A stretch of 21,902 bases of DNA, from assembly GCA_046542255.1 (NCBI GenBank), contig JBKHBT010000053.1, positions 1 through 21,902 on the forward strand, written 5' to 3'. Positions within the stretch are counted from its first letter, which is position 1; each line of letters opens with the position of its first letter. Below the pieces are notes generated by a model that saw only the letters and a list, made by a program, of their open reading frames with translations, had not been told where the DNA came from and ran no database searches. Source of the DNA: JBKHBT01 sp046542255 (GTDB lineage Bacteria > UBP14 > UBA6098 > JBKHBT01). Shown piece by piece: positions 14,871 through 21,902 of this stretch. A program made the position numbers and the translations under genes.

Positions 14871-14978
14871 GTCATCTTTGGTTCCATGTTAAGCCCAATT
14901 GATTGACCTCGATGCTATAATTACTTATAGCTACTATAATTCTGCATATTAGATTTACCATGGAAATGGCTTTTTTAT

Positions 14979-15007
14979 TTGCTATTTGATTTTTTTTATA
15001 TTATAAT
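14979..15007 (+). promoter_or_regulatory. Promoter for CstB-like gene
   Basis: TTGCTA (14979-14984), a 17-base spacer and a perfect TATAAT (15002-15007), then a short leader with AAAAAGGAGCC before ATG 15037. The 166-base gap after the activation-domain gene also has a weak CCAT-GGAA-ATGG hairpin followed by six T (about 14957-14976), perhaps a poor terminator. Confidence 0.6.
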
Positions 15008-15036
15008 TACCATACAAATTAGAAAAAGGAGCCAAC

Positions 15037-16404
15037 ATGTTTTTCCAGCGAATCGAATCCGAGGGGCTTTCTCATTATTCTTATATATTCGGTGATGACA
15101 CCGATGCAATCGTAATAGATCCACGTGTCGATAGCCATATTTATGCCTATCTGGCGCATTCAAAGGGATTGCGAATACGCTATATCCTGGAAACACATCG
15201 CAATGAAGATATCGTTGTAGGCTCAAGAGTTTTGTCTTCCTCTACAAATGCAGCCATATGGCATGCCGATAGCCAGCTCGATTATGAATATGGAAATCCA
15301 GTCTCGGAAGGCCAGGAATGGAAAATTGGCAATTATACAATCAAAGCTGTCGCAACACCCGGCCATACCGAAGGCAGCATAAGCTATATACTATACGATA
15401 AATCCGGCTCACCCTGGATGGTTTTCACTGGCGATTTGCTTTTTGCTGGTGAAGTCGGTAGATGTGATCTTTTGGGCGAAAAGAAGCTCAAGGAAATGGC
15501 TGGCAAAATGTATGATTCGATATTCAAGAAAATTCTGCCACTTGGCGATGGCGTTGTCATCTGCCCGGCTCATGGTGCGGGTTCTGCTTGCGGAAGCAAG
15601 ATAATCGACAGAAAACCGACAACCATAGGCATGGAGAAGAGCCTGAATAAATACCTTAAAGCCGAAAACCGTAAACAATTCATCGATCTGGCCAGCCGAA
15701 TGATTCCAAGGCCGCCGTATTTTAGATTGATGGAAAAATATAATCTATCAGGTGTTCTATATTGCAATTCCAGGCTGGATATAATGCCACTCGATGCCAA
15801 TGATTTCGCAGATGCTTGTAAGGAATGCACTATTTTGGATATTCGCGAAGAGACAGCATTCGCCGCAGCGCACATTCCCGGCTCGCTATCGATTAATTCG
15901 AGCCTGGTTGCCAGATATGCCGGCTGGTTTATAGATTATAATAAAAAGCTTATCCTGGTTGCAGAGCCGGATGATGCTGTTTACATTACGAGAACTCTAG
16001 CAAGAATCGGTTTTTTCGAAATGGGTGGTTTTCTATCTGGCGGAATTCTTTCATGGCATACTTCGGGCAAGGCGACTGAATCGATCGGCACGATTAATGT
16101 AAAGGATTTCTGCGAGCTTCTCGATGGCGAGCAACTCCTCCATATTCTCGATGTCAGGAGCGATGGTGAACTGGAAAATGATGGCAAAATACCAAATTCG
16201 CAGCATATCCCGCTTCATGAGATACCCCAAAGAATAGACCAAATTCCCCGGCAGCTCATGGTTTACATATTCTGCGGTTCTGGGGTGCGTTCGATGGTGG
16301 CGGCGAGTTTCCTCAAGCAAAATAGATTGAAAAATCTAACGGTAGTGCTTGGAGGATTCGCCGGGTGGAAATCGAAAACATGCAGCATCGACAAAGGCGA
16401 ATAA
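15037..16404 (+). CDS. CstB-like metallo-beta-lactamase/double-rhodanese protein
   Basis: A 455-residue protein with three domains, as in staphylococcal CstB: an N-terminal metallo-beta-lactamase fold (1-205), a rhodanese fold lacking the catalytic Cys (about 255-345) and a C-terminal active-type rhodanese (about 353-447) with Cys413 in FCGSGVRS. By analogy it oxidises persulfides formed from sulfide and passes sulfane sulfur to sulfite or thiol acceptors; that is inference. Metal residues: His54 in THRNED (54-58), His110 in TPGH, Asp133 in TGD and His179 in PAHG. The usual THxHxDH motif is altered: Asn56 and Ile59 replace the second and third His. His54, His110 and Asp133 match the three ligands of the mononuclear iron in ETHE1-type persulfide dioxygenases, so activity may be kept. 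The ribosome binding site AAAAAGGAGCC supports the start. Confidence 0.85.
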   Translation: MFFQRIESEGLSHYSYIFGDDTDAIVIDPRVDSHIYAYLAHSKGLRIRYILETHRNEDIVVGSRVLSSSTNAAIWHADSQLDYEYGNPVSEGQEWKIGNYTIKAVATPGHTEGSISYILYDKSGSPWMVFTGDLLFAGEVGRCDLLGEKKLKEMAGKMYDSIFKKILPLGDGVVICPAHGAGSACGSKIIDRKPTTIGMEKSLNKYLKAENRKQFIDLASRMIPRPPYFRLMEKYNLSGVLYCNSRLDIMPLDANDFADACKECTILDIREETAFAAAHIPGSLSINSSLVARYAGWFIDYNKKLILVAEPDDAVYITRTLARIGFFEMGGFLSGGILSWHTSGKATESIGTINVKDFCELLDGEQLLHILDVRSDGELENDGKIPNSQHIPLHEIPQRIDQIPRQLMVYIFCGSGVRSMVAASFLKQNRLKNLTVVLGGFAGWKSKTCSIDKGE

Positions 16405-16455
16405 CAGCAAAAGCGCTCTTTAACTAAATCACATTATTTCCAATTTATGGTTGAC

Positions 16456-16484
16456 TTGTAGATAAAAATCTAAATTTTTATATC
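16456..16484 (+). promoter_or_regulatory. Candidate promoter for hybrid kinase
   Basis: TTGTAG (16456-16461), a 17-base spacer, TATATC (16479-16484), about 57 bases before the TTG start. TTGACT at 16451 is an alternative -35. The spacer is part of an imperfect AT hairpin (TAGATAAAAAT with ATTTTTATATCTA). Confidence 0.4.
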
Positions 16485-16541
16485 TATCGTTCGATACATT
16501 ATCGAAGAAATGTCCATTGTCTCTATACCAAAAGGTAAACC

Positions 16542-19271
16542 TTGGCTCCAAATAACAAGAAAATAGCTCAATTAGAAAAGAAGATTCAGAATTTGCAAGA
16601 GGAGCTTCTATCAAAAGAAAAGCAGATATCTATATTGCAAAAAAAAGACAGGATGCTCAAAGCCCTAATAGAAAACCAGGGGGAGGGCATTGCAATATTA
16701 GATAAAAATGAGAACTTTACACTCGCAAATCCTGCGCTATGTAGAATATTTGGAATAAATGATGATTCGATGGCCGGCAAAAATCTTCGTGAATTTACAT
16801 CTGATAAAAATTTCCAGAAGATTATCCAGCAAACACAGCGCAGAAAAAAGGGTGAAATAAGCCGATATGAGATAGAGATAATAACAGCCGATAAAGCCAA
16901 TCGTAACTTACTTGTTACATGTTCTCCCAAAACCGACAAAGATGGGAACTATATCGGCTCCTATGGAATCTTTCGAGATATTACAGAAATAATCGATTCG
17001 CAGAAAAAGCTGAAATCCAATCAGGAGCTTCTAAATGCTATTGCCCAGAATGCTCAGGATGCCATTATTATGGCCGATAATTCCGGCAAAGTTATCTTTT
17101 GGAATAAAAAAGCAGAAGATATCTTTGGCTACAGTTTTGAAGAAGCGAAAGGGAAAAATCTACACAGCCTTATAGCTCCAGAACGCTACAAAGCCCAACA
17201 AGAAAAATCATTTATAAGATTCCAGAAAAGTGGGAAAGGTGATGCCATAGGCAAAACTGTCGAGCTTTTTGCGATAAATAAAGACGGTGATGAATTTCCT
17301 GTAGAGCTTTCTTTATCCTCTGTAAATATAAATGATAAATGGCATGCTATTGGTATAGTAAGGGATATTACAAAAAGAAAGAATACTCAGGAAACATTGG
17401 AAGAAAGCGAAAGATTGAAAAACCTTATACTCAATTCCACCCATGAAAACTTCATCTATTTTGATCTCGAACTTAAGATAAAATGGTGCAATAAAGCCGC
17501 AGCAAAATCTGCACATAAAAAGCTGGAATATCTTATTGGTAAATATTGTTATAATGTTTGGTATAATTCCGACAAGCCTTGCAATAACTGCCCTGTATTG
17601 AAAACCAAGAAAAGTGGAAAACCAGAGCAAGCCGAATTACAAACACCAGATGGCCGGTATTGGCTGGTTAGAGCTTATCCCATATTCGATAAGGAGCATA
17701 ATCTAAAAGCCCTCGTTGAGTTCACGCAGGATATTACAGAAAGAAAAGCCAATGAGCAAAGACTACGCGAATCCGAAGAAAGGTTCCGCATTCTTGTCGA
17801 GTCTGCTCCGATGGCTATACAAATGATTAGAAATGGCAAATTCATCTATGCGAATCCCGAAAGCGCAAGGATAATGGGTTATGACAATATCGAAGAAATC
17901 ATTGGCAAGGAAGCTATTACCACCCTGCCCGAAGAAGAAAGAGACAAACTCAGGCAAAGAATGGAAAACCTCAAGGCCGGCCAATCAAACCCTCCAATTG
18001 AAGTTAAGCTATATACTCCGGATGGCCGTAGAGTCTGGTCTATGTCAACTTCTGTGAAAATAATTTTGGACGGGGAGCCAACGATTATCATCGTAGGACA
18101 GGATATTACTAAACAAAAAAATCTGCAGGCGCAACTTATTCAAACTCAAAAAATGGAGACAATCGGCACGCTTGCCGGTGGTATCGCTCATGATTTCAAT
18201 AATCTTTTAACTCCGATTATGGGGTATTCCGAAATGGCACTGCTGGATATCGATGAGGATTCGGTGAGCTATAATGATATTCTCCAGATCAAAAAAAGCG
18301 CCGATAAAGCAAAGAAAATTGTAAAACAACTTCTTTTATTTAGCCGTGATTTGTCAGAAGAATCCGGATATGTAGATTTAACATCGGAAGTACAGCAGTC
18401 ATTGAGATTAATCAGAACAACAATTCCAATCACTGTCAAAATAAATGAAGATATTATAGATGAGAAAATCATAGTGAAGGCCGATAGCGTCAAAATCAAT
18501 CAGATGCTTATGAATCTTATCACAAATGCCTATCATGCCATCGAAGATTATGGAGTCATAGATATCAAATTGGAAAAAGAAATTCCAAATGACAACTTAA
18601 AGAACGAATATGAGTTGCAAAAGGATGTATATGCAAAGCTGACCATTTCCGATGATGGCGAAGGAATGGACAAAGACATGTTAGCGCGCATCTTCGAGCC
18701 TTTCTATACAAGCAAAGAAGTCGGAAAAGGCACTGGCCTGGGGCTTTCTGTCGTGCATGGAATAGTCAAAAGCTATGGTGGCTGCATCGATGTCAAAAGT
18801 AAAATCGGCCAGGGTTCCATTTTTATTATATATCTGCCAATTGCCCACAAATCAGATGCTATCGATAATGATAATAGTTCATATAATTCCCAAATAATCG
18901 GCTCTGGCAATAAAAACAAAACGATACTTGTTATAGATGATCAAAAAGAGAATAATGAAGTAGTATCGGTTATTCTGGAAAAATTAGGTTATGATGTAAT
19001 TTCGATTTGCCGCGCTTTGGATGCTTTCCAAATCTTAGATAACAAAGACATAGCCATGATTCTATCAGACATAACAATGCCGGATATCAATGGTATCGAC
19101 CTTGTCAAAAAGATCAGAAAAAATGGCAATAGAATTCCGATAGCTCTTATGACCGGCTATTCCGAGCTGGTAACATCGGTTAATATCAAGCAATTCGAAA
19201 TAGATTATGTGCTTAAAAAACCAATCGAAATTCACTCATTGAAAGCAATGCTGGATAAAATTCTCGGTTAA
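16542..19271 (+). CDS. Four-PAS hybrid sensor histidine kinase with receiver domain
   Basis: A 909-residue soluble kinase with no membrane segment. A coiled-coil start (5-35) leads to four PAS domains (about 37-150, 158-280, 287-402 and 408-528), each closing with a DIT motif. HisKA has phospho-acceptor His550 in GGIAHDFNNLL. The HATPase domain has Asn658/Asn662 (MLMNLITNAYHAI), DDGEGMD and GKGTGLGL. A C-terminal receiver (793-909) carries acidic Asp799/Asp800, phospho-acceptor Asp843 (LSDITMPDING), Thr871 and Lys893 (LKKP). PAS 3 has four cysteines, Cys316 and Cys336 plus PCNNCP (347, 350), which could bind a metal or respond to redox. The start is TTG 16542 with AAAAGG seven bases upstream; no ATG in frame precedes Met38. 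No separate response regulator is adjacent, so the signal and output are unknown. Confidence 0.93.
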   Translation: MAPNNKKIAQLEKKIQNLQEELLSKEKQISILQKKDRMLKALIENQGEGIAILDKNENFTLANPALCRIFGINDDSMAGKNLREFTSDKNFQKIIQQTQRRKKGEISRYEIEIITADKANRNLLVTCSPKTDKDGNYIGSYGIFRDITEIIDSQKKLKSNQELLNAIAQNAQDAIIMADNSGKVIFWNKKAEDIFGYSFEEAKGKNLHSLIAPERYKAQQEKSFIRFQKSGKGDAIGKTVELFAINKDGDEFPVELSLSSVNINDKWHAIGIVRDITKRKNTQETLEESERLKNLILNSTHENFIYFDLELKIKWCNKAAAKSAHKKLEYLIGKYCYNVWYNSDKPCNNCPVLKTKKSGKPEQAELQTPDGRYWLVRAYPIFDKEHNLKALVEFTQDITERKANEQRLRESEERFRILVESAPMAIQMIRNGKFIYANPESARIMGYDNIEEIIGKEAITTLPEEERDKLRQRMENLKAGQSNPPIEVKLYTPDGRRVWSMSTSVKIILDGEPTIIIVGQDITKQKNLQAQLIQTQKMETIGTLAGGIAHDFNNLLTPIMGYSEMALLDIDEDSVSYNDILQIKKSADKAKKIVKQLLLFSRDLSEESGYVDLTSEVQQSLRLIRTTIPITVKINEDIIDEKIIVKADSVKINQMLMNLITNAYHAIEDYGVIDIKLEKEIPNDNLKNEYELQKDVYAKLTISDDGEGMDKDMLARIFEPFYTSKEVGKGTGLGLSVVHGIVKSYGGCIDVKSKIGQGSIFIIYLPIAHKSDAIDNDNSSYNSQIIGSGNKNKTILVIDDQKENNEVVSVILEKLGYDVISICRALDAFQILDNKDIAMILSDITMPDINGIDLVKKIRKNGNRIPIALMTGYSELVTSVNIKQFEIDYVLKKPIEIHSLKAMLDKILG

Positions 19272-19322
19272 TTGTTCCATGCATCAAATCTCACCAATAA
19301 ATGCAAAAATATAGATTTTATG

Positions 19323-19351
19323 TTGCATTAGAAATGCTTTGCTATTAAATT
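19323..19351 (+). promoter_or_regulatory. Weak candidate promoter for kbl
   Basis: TTGCAT (19323-19328), a 17-base spacer, TAAATT (19346-19351) in the 158-base gap before kbl. No terminator is visible after the kinase gene. Confidence 0.3.
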
Positions 19352-19429
19352 CATATTAATTATGACTTTATGAAGAAAAATACTGTTTAGAATTTATGAA
19401 ATAATTAATAATCATACCAAGGAGGCAAA

Positions 19430-20677
19430 ATGGCTTTCAGTAAGACGACACGCGAAGGCTACAAGGAAGAGCTGAAAAATCTTGAAGAAAAAGGCATATT
19501 CAAACAGGAGCGATATATTCATAGCCCTCAAGATGCCGACATCAAGGTGGAATTTCCCGAAGGCGCAGATCTGGAAAACGTAATCAATATGTGCGCCAAC
19601 AATTACCTTGGGCTTTCCAGCCATCCAGAAGTGGTAAAAGCAGCCCATGATGCTCTTGACCAGCGTGGTTATGGAATGAGTTCTGTTAGGTTTATCTGCG
19701 GCACACAGGATATCCATCGCGAGCTGGAGGAGAAGCTTACAGAATTTCTCGAGACAGAGGATACGATTCTTTTCCCAAGCTGTATGGATGCTAATGCTGG
19801 AGTTTTCGAGGCAGTTTTCGATGACCGTGATGTACTTATTGCCGATAGGCTTGTACATGCTTCTATCATCGATGGCATGAGGCTTTGCTCCGCCCTTAAT
19901 GAAAGCTTCAAACATTCCAATATGAAACACCTCGAGAAAAAACTCCAGATCTATCAAGACAAGCGTTATCGTTGTATCGTAACCGATGGCGTTTTCTCGA
20001 TGGATGGTGATACGGCTAAACTGGACCAGATTGTCGAATTGGCAGAAAAATATGATGCCATGGTCTTTGTGGATGATTCCCATGCCTCGGGCTTTATTGG
20101 CAAAAAAGGCAAAGGCGTTCATGAAAAATACGGCGTCCTTGGTAAAATCGATATTATCACAACAACTTTGGGCAAGGCTCTTGGTGGAGCATCCGGCGGT
20201 TGTGTTTCCGGCCGCAAAGAAATTGTCGAGATGTGCCGTCAGAAAGCCAGGCCATATCTCTTTTCCAATGCTATGCCGCCCGTTGTCGTCGGCGCTGCTA
20301 ATAAGGTAATGGACATCGTTATGTCATCCACAGAACGCCGCGATAAACTCGAGAAAAATACCGAATTTTGGCGCAAGGGCCTCGAAGATGCCGGTTTTGT
20401 TTTAGTAGATGGAGATACACCGATTGTGCCTGTTATGCTATTCAATGCCAAGCTATCGCAGGATATGTCCCGCGACCTATATGAACTCGGCATATATGCA
20501 ATAGGATTTTTCTTCCCGGTCGTACCACAGGGCAAAGCAAGAATCAGGACACAGATATCGGCTGCCCATGAGATGCATCATCTCGAAAAAGCGCTCGATG
20601 CATTCAAGAAAGTCGGCAAGAAGTATGATATTCTTGGCAAGTCCAAAAAAGAAATCATAGAAATGTACGGTAGATAA
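19430..20677 (+). CDS. kbl: Glycine C-acetyltransferase (2-amino-3-ketobutyrate CoA ligase)
   Basis: A 415-residue pyridoxal-phosphate enzyme of the alpha-oxoamine synthase family. It interconverts glycine plus acetyl-CoA and 2-amino-3-ketobutyrate plus CoA, the second step of threonine breakdown. Visible motifs: NMCANNYLGLSSHPEV (53-68), FICGTQDIHRELE (88-100), the cofactor-contacting VDDSHASGF (214-222) and the PLP lysine Lys249 in TTTLGKALGGASGG (244-257). The combination favours Kbl over BioF or ALAS, though family-level misassignment is possible. It is slightly longer than the E. coli enzyme (about 398) because of a basic C-terminal tail. An ideal AAGGAGGCAAA precedes the ATG and a strong terminator follows. 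No threonine dehydrogenase gene is next to it. Confidence 0.93.
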   Translation: MAFSKTTREGYKEELKNLEEKGIFKQERYIHSPQDADIKVEFPEGADLENVINMCANNYLGLSSHPEVVKAAHDALDQRGYGMSSVRFICGTQDIHRELEEKLTEFLETEDTILFPSCMDANAGVFEAVFDDRDVLIADRLVHASIIDGMRLCSALNESFKHSNMKHLEKKLQIYQDKRYRCIVTDGVFSMDGDTAKLDQIVELAEKYDAMVFVDDSHASGFIGKKGKGVHEKYGVLGKIDIITTTLGKALGGASGGCVSGRKEIVEMCRQKARPYLFSNAMPPVVVGAANKVMDIVMSSTERRDKLEKNTEFWRKGLEDAGFVLVDGDTPIVPVMLFNAKLSQDMSRDLYELGIYAIGFFFPVVPQGKARIRTQISAAHEMHHLEKALDAFKKVGKKYDILGKSKKEIIEMYGR

Positions 20678-20697
20678 AATTTAGATTTATAACAATA

Positions 20698-20725
20698 GGC
20701 CCGGCTATCTCCGGGCCTTTTCTTC
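20698..20725 (+). terminator. Rho-independent terminator after kbl
   Basis: GGCCCGG (20698-20704), loop CTATCT, CCGGGCC (20711-20717), then TTTTCTTC. It is a perfect seven-pair GC stem 20 bases after the kbl stop. The next gene begins 14 bases later and shares the tail region for its ribosome binding site. Confidence 0.92.
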
Positions 20726-20738
20726 GAAAGGAGATGAT

Positions 20739-21338
20739 ATGTGGGATCATAAAATGATCGAATCATCGCTCGGTGTTTTTGAAGATACCGAAGTTTCTGA
20801 AAATTATATGGGTAGATTCTTTATAAACCGCGATACAAAGCCTTTGACTGCTGCCGAAAAACAGACTATCGATGAGTTCAATATGATTACAAGCGCAATG
20901 GCAATAATGATTTACATTGCCGAAAAGGACGATGAGATGGAAAAAGAAGAGCACGATATTATCATCGAACAGATGTTTTTCCAACTCAAACAGCGCCATA
21001 AAGAATATGATGAACTTTCGGAAAAATATGGAAGGAAAGAAAGAGAAATCGCCCAGAAAGTATTCGACAAACTAATGAAGCGGTATAAAAAAGAGGGCCT
21101 TCACATCGATCAGATTATAAAGTCTATTAATATTGTATTCAAGAATAATCCATATAGCAAGAATTTCATCCTGAGGCTCTGCTACTATACAGCTCTTGCA
21201 GATAATTGCCTGGAGCAGCCTGAGATGGAAGCAATCGATAAAATTGCAGCCCAAATGCATATTTCACCATCCGAGCATGAAAGAATCAAGCTGGAAGTCG
21301 CAGATGAACTGGGAATGGACGGTGAGAATCTCTGCTGA
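20739..21338 (+). CDS. TerB-like (tellurite-resistance-type) helical protein
   Basis: A 199-residue soluble, all-helical protein. Two segments match the TerB/TerB-like fold: about 53-80 (AMAIMIYIAEKDDEMEKEEH) and about 145-182 (RLCYYTALADNCLEQPEMEA), each with an acidic cluster of the kind that binds metal in TerB proteins. They are separated by a charged helical insert (about 82-135). TerB-like domains occur in phage-defence, stress and many uncharacterised proteins, and no ter operon partners are present, so no function is assigned. AAAGGAG lies 5 bases before ATG 20739. It follows the kbl terminator closely and probably depends on readthrough or a hidden promoter. Confidence 0.78.
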   Translation: MWDHKMIESSLGVFEDTEVSENYMGRFFINRDTKPLTAAEKQTIDEFNMITSAMAIMIYIAEKDDEMEKEEHDIIIEQMFFQLKQRHKEYDELSEKYGRKEREIAQKVFDKLMKRYKKEGLHIDQIIKSINIVFKNNPYSKNFILRLCYYTALADNCLEQPEMEAIDKIAAQMHISPSEHERIKLEVADELGMDGENLC

Positions 21339-21371
21339 TTTAAATATTTATGTGGCCAATATCTCAAAATT

Positions 21372-21440
21372 CAGTGTCAACACTGTTTGTGATTTGTCTA
21401 AGAAGAAGATAATCACGTTATGATTTAGGTAATTGCCTAA
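21372..21440 (+). repeat. Cluster of palindromes downstream of TerB-like gene
   Basis: CAGTGT-CA-ACACTG (21372-21385), GTGATT (21389-21394) with AATCAC (21411-21416), and TTAGG-TAATTG-CCTAA (21425-21440). GTGTCAA (21374-21380) can also pair with TTGACAC (21444-21450). Together with the terminator that follows, this reads as a structured 3' untranslated region or an independent small RNA. Confidence 0.4.
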
Positions 21441-21448
21441 GAATTGAC

Positions 21449-21478
21449 ACAAAGCTTAGTTGACGGCTTTGTTTTTTT
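21449..21478 (+). terminator. Rho-independent terminator after TerB-like gene
   Basis: ACAAAGC (21449-21455), a 10-base loop, GCTTTGT (21466-21472), running into seven T. It lies 110 bases beyond the TerB-like stop. Confidence 0.75.
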
Positions 21479-21546
21479 ATTGTAATACAATAAGGCGATT
21501 TTTACTTCCATTAAAAAGGTTTTTTAAGGCATAATCAACAAAAAGA

Positions 21547-21681
21547 TTACCATGAATGGACTTGAGTTTCTTCATGCCCATTCTTCTCTTCATCGAGTTC
21601 GGTTATTCCTGGCAAGATGCACCTCTGCAGAGCTTGCTTCCGCTTCTTCGAACATAATATATAGAAGTCATCATGTTTCAT
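21547..21681 (-). CDS. Possible 44-aa protein beside transposase remnant
   Basis: A minus-strand frame of 44 residues (MKHDDFYILCSKKRKQAL, later PGITELDEEKNGHEE) with AAGGA seven bases before its ATG. It overlaps the 3' end of the transposase frame by 11 bases. The second half uses host-like codons, and no family is recognised. It could be chance or the tail of an insertion element. The rest of 21479-21670 shows nothing else I can support. Confidence 0.22.
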   Translation of the reverse strand: MKHDDFYILCSKKRKQALQRCILPGITELDEEKNGHEETQVHSW

Positions 21682-21898
21682 AAACAAATCCTTTTTGCTT
21701 CAATTTTGGAATATAATCACATAAATACTTGACTATAATCGGATAAATATCTGCCTTTCTATGATTATATCTGAACTCCATCTCTTTTATGTAAAGTGGG
21801 AATTTAGCTGGCGATATTCCATGATATTTAATCTGAAGTTCCACAGCCATTTCAACAACTACCCCAATCCACGCAAGGCCTTGCGCTGATTTGGGGGT
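21671..21898 (-). pseudogene. Transposase C-terminal remnant (IS1595/ISXO2-like)
   Basis: The minus-strand frame ending at TGA 21671 encodes IKYHGISPAKFPLYIKEM followed by EFRYNHRKADIYPIIVKYL. This matches the C-terminal pattern of IS1595/IS1016-type DDE transposases (YHG-x-S, FPLYLKE, FRYNHR). Further upstream the expected GFW motif is missing (VVV instead) and the frame meets TGA at 21899-21901, so the element is degraded or interrupted. A palindrome at 21861-21898 lies exactly where the homology fades. The family-level name is from memory of the motif. The right window edge prevents seeing whether an intact copy follows. Confidence 0.6.
21861..21898. repeat. 38-base imperfect palindrome at right edge
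   Basis: The central 14 bases CGCAAGGCCTTGCG (21872-21885) are a perfect palindrome. The arms continue as ACCCCAATC on one side and GATTTGGGGGT on the other, pairing with two single-base bulges. No T tract follows within the window. It interrupts the transposase-like frame and could be a repeat element inserted into it, an element terminus or a terminator whose tail lies beyond the edge. Confidence 0.55.
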
Positions 21899-21902
21899 TC
21901 AC

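Noticed and set aside
18900..19271. Separate response regulator gene
   Set aside because: The receiver is in the same continuous frame as the kinase with only a linker between, so it is a domain of the hybrid kinase.
19412..20122. 236-residue minus-strand frame opposite kbl
   Set aside because: Antisense of the conserved PLP enzyme, with no family resemblance of its own.

Overview
The window is about 21.9 kb of moderately AT-rich bacterial chromosome. It encodes a TolC-type outer-membrane channel, a lipoprotein, type IV pilus retraction parts and a secreted protein whose N-terminal region resembles those of the Fibrobacteres-Chlorobi-Bacteroidetes (FCB) superphylum. This points to a Gram-negative (diderm) bacterium, perhaps an uncultivated FCB-type lineage; the phylum is an inference. 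Ribosome binding sites are mostly strong AGGAGG types, sigma70-like promoters are recognisable, and TTG is used as a start codon at least twice.

Layout. (1) 1-2615, minus strand: a secreted protein ending in a poly-glycine domain, followed by a lipoprotein that runs off the left edge. (2) 2652-5752, minus strand: pilT-pilC with its own promoter and a terminator, then a membrane protein beyond the terminator. (3) 5904-8845: a TolC-like channel and, convergent with it, a secreted DUF4139/MuiA-type protein. (4) 8846-9449: about 600 bases without a convincing gene but with three compact inverted-repeat structures, one looking like a small structured RNA. (5) 9450-12179, minus strand: an apparent operon led by a DUF2089 zinc-ribbon/HTH regulator, then a DUF4097 protein, a 39-residue protein, a decayed coding stretch, a 140-residue protein and ispF. 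Four of these carry the same roughly 25-residue SHOCT-like helical hairpin. The promoter has a palindrome over its -35 box and TTAAC/GTTAA repeats upstream. (6) 12298-14870, plus strand: a homocysteine methyltransferase-methylenetetrahydrofolate reductase fusion, overlapping by one base a free-standing methionine synthase activation domain. The cobalamin- and folate-binding domains of MetH are not in the window. (7) 14979-21338, plus strand: a CstB-like metallo-beta-lactamase/double-rhodanese protein, a four-PAS hybrid histidine kinase, glycine C-acetyltransferase with a clean terminator, and a TerB-like protein. (8) 21339-21902: a palindrome-rich 3' region with a terminator, a transposase C-terminal remnant on the minus strand, and a long imperfect palindrome at the right edge.

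Taken together the window is mainly housekeeping and sensory chromosome: pilus retraction, efflux, isoprenoid precursor synthesis, one-carbon/methionine and threonine/glycine metabolism, sulfide handling and a putative envelope-stress-type regulatory operon. The least explained parts are the SHOCT-like multigene operon (9.4-12.2 kb), the structured gene-free region (8.85-9.45 kb) and the right edge.
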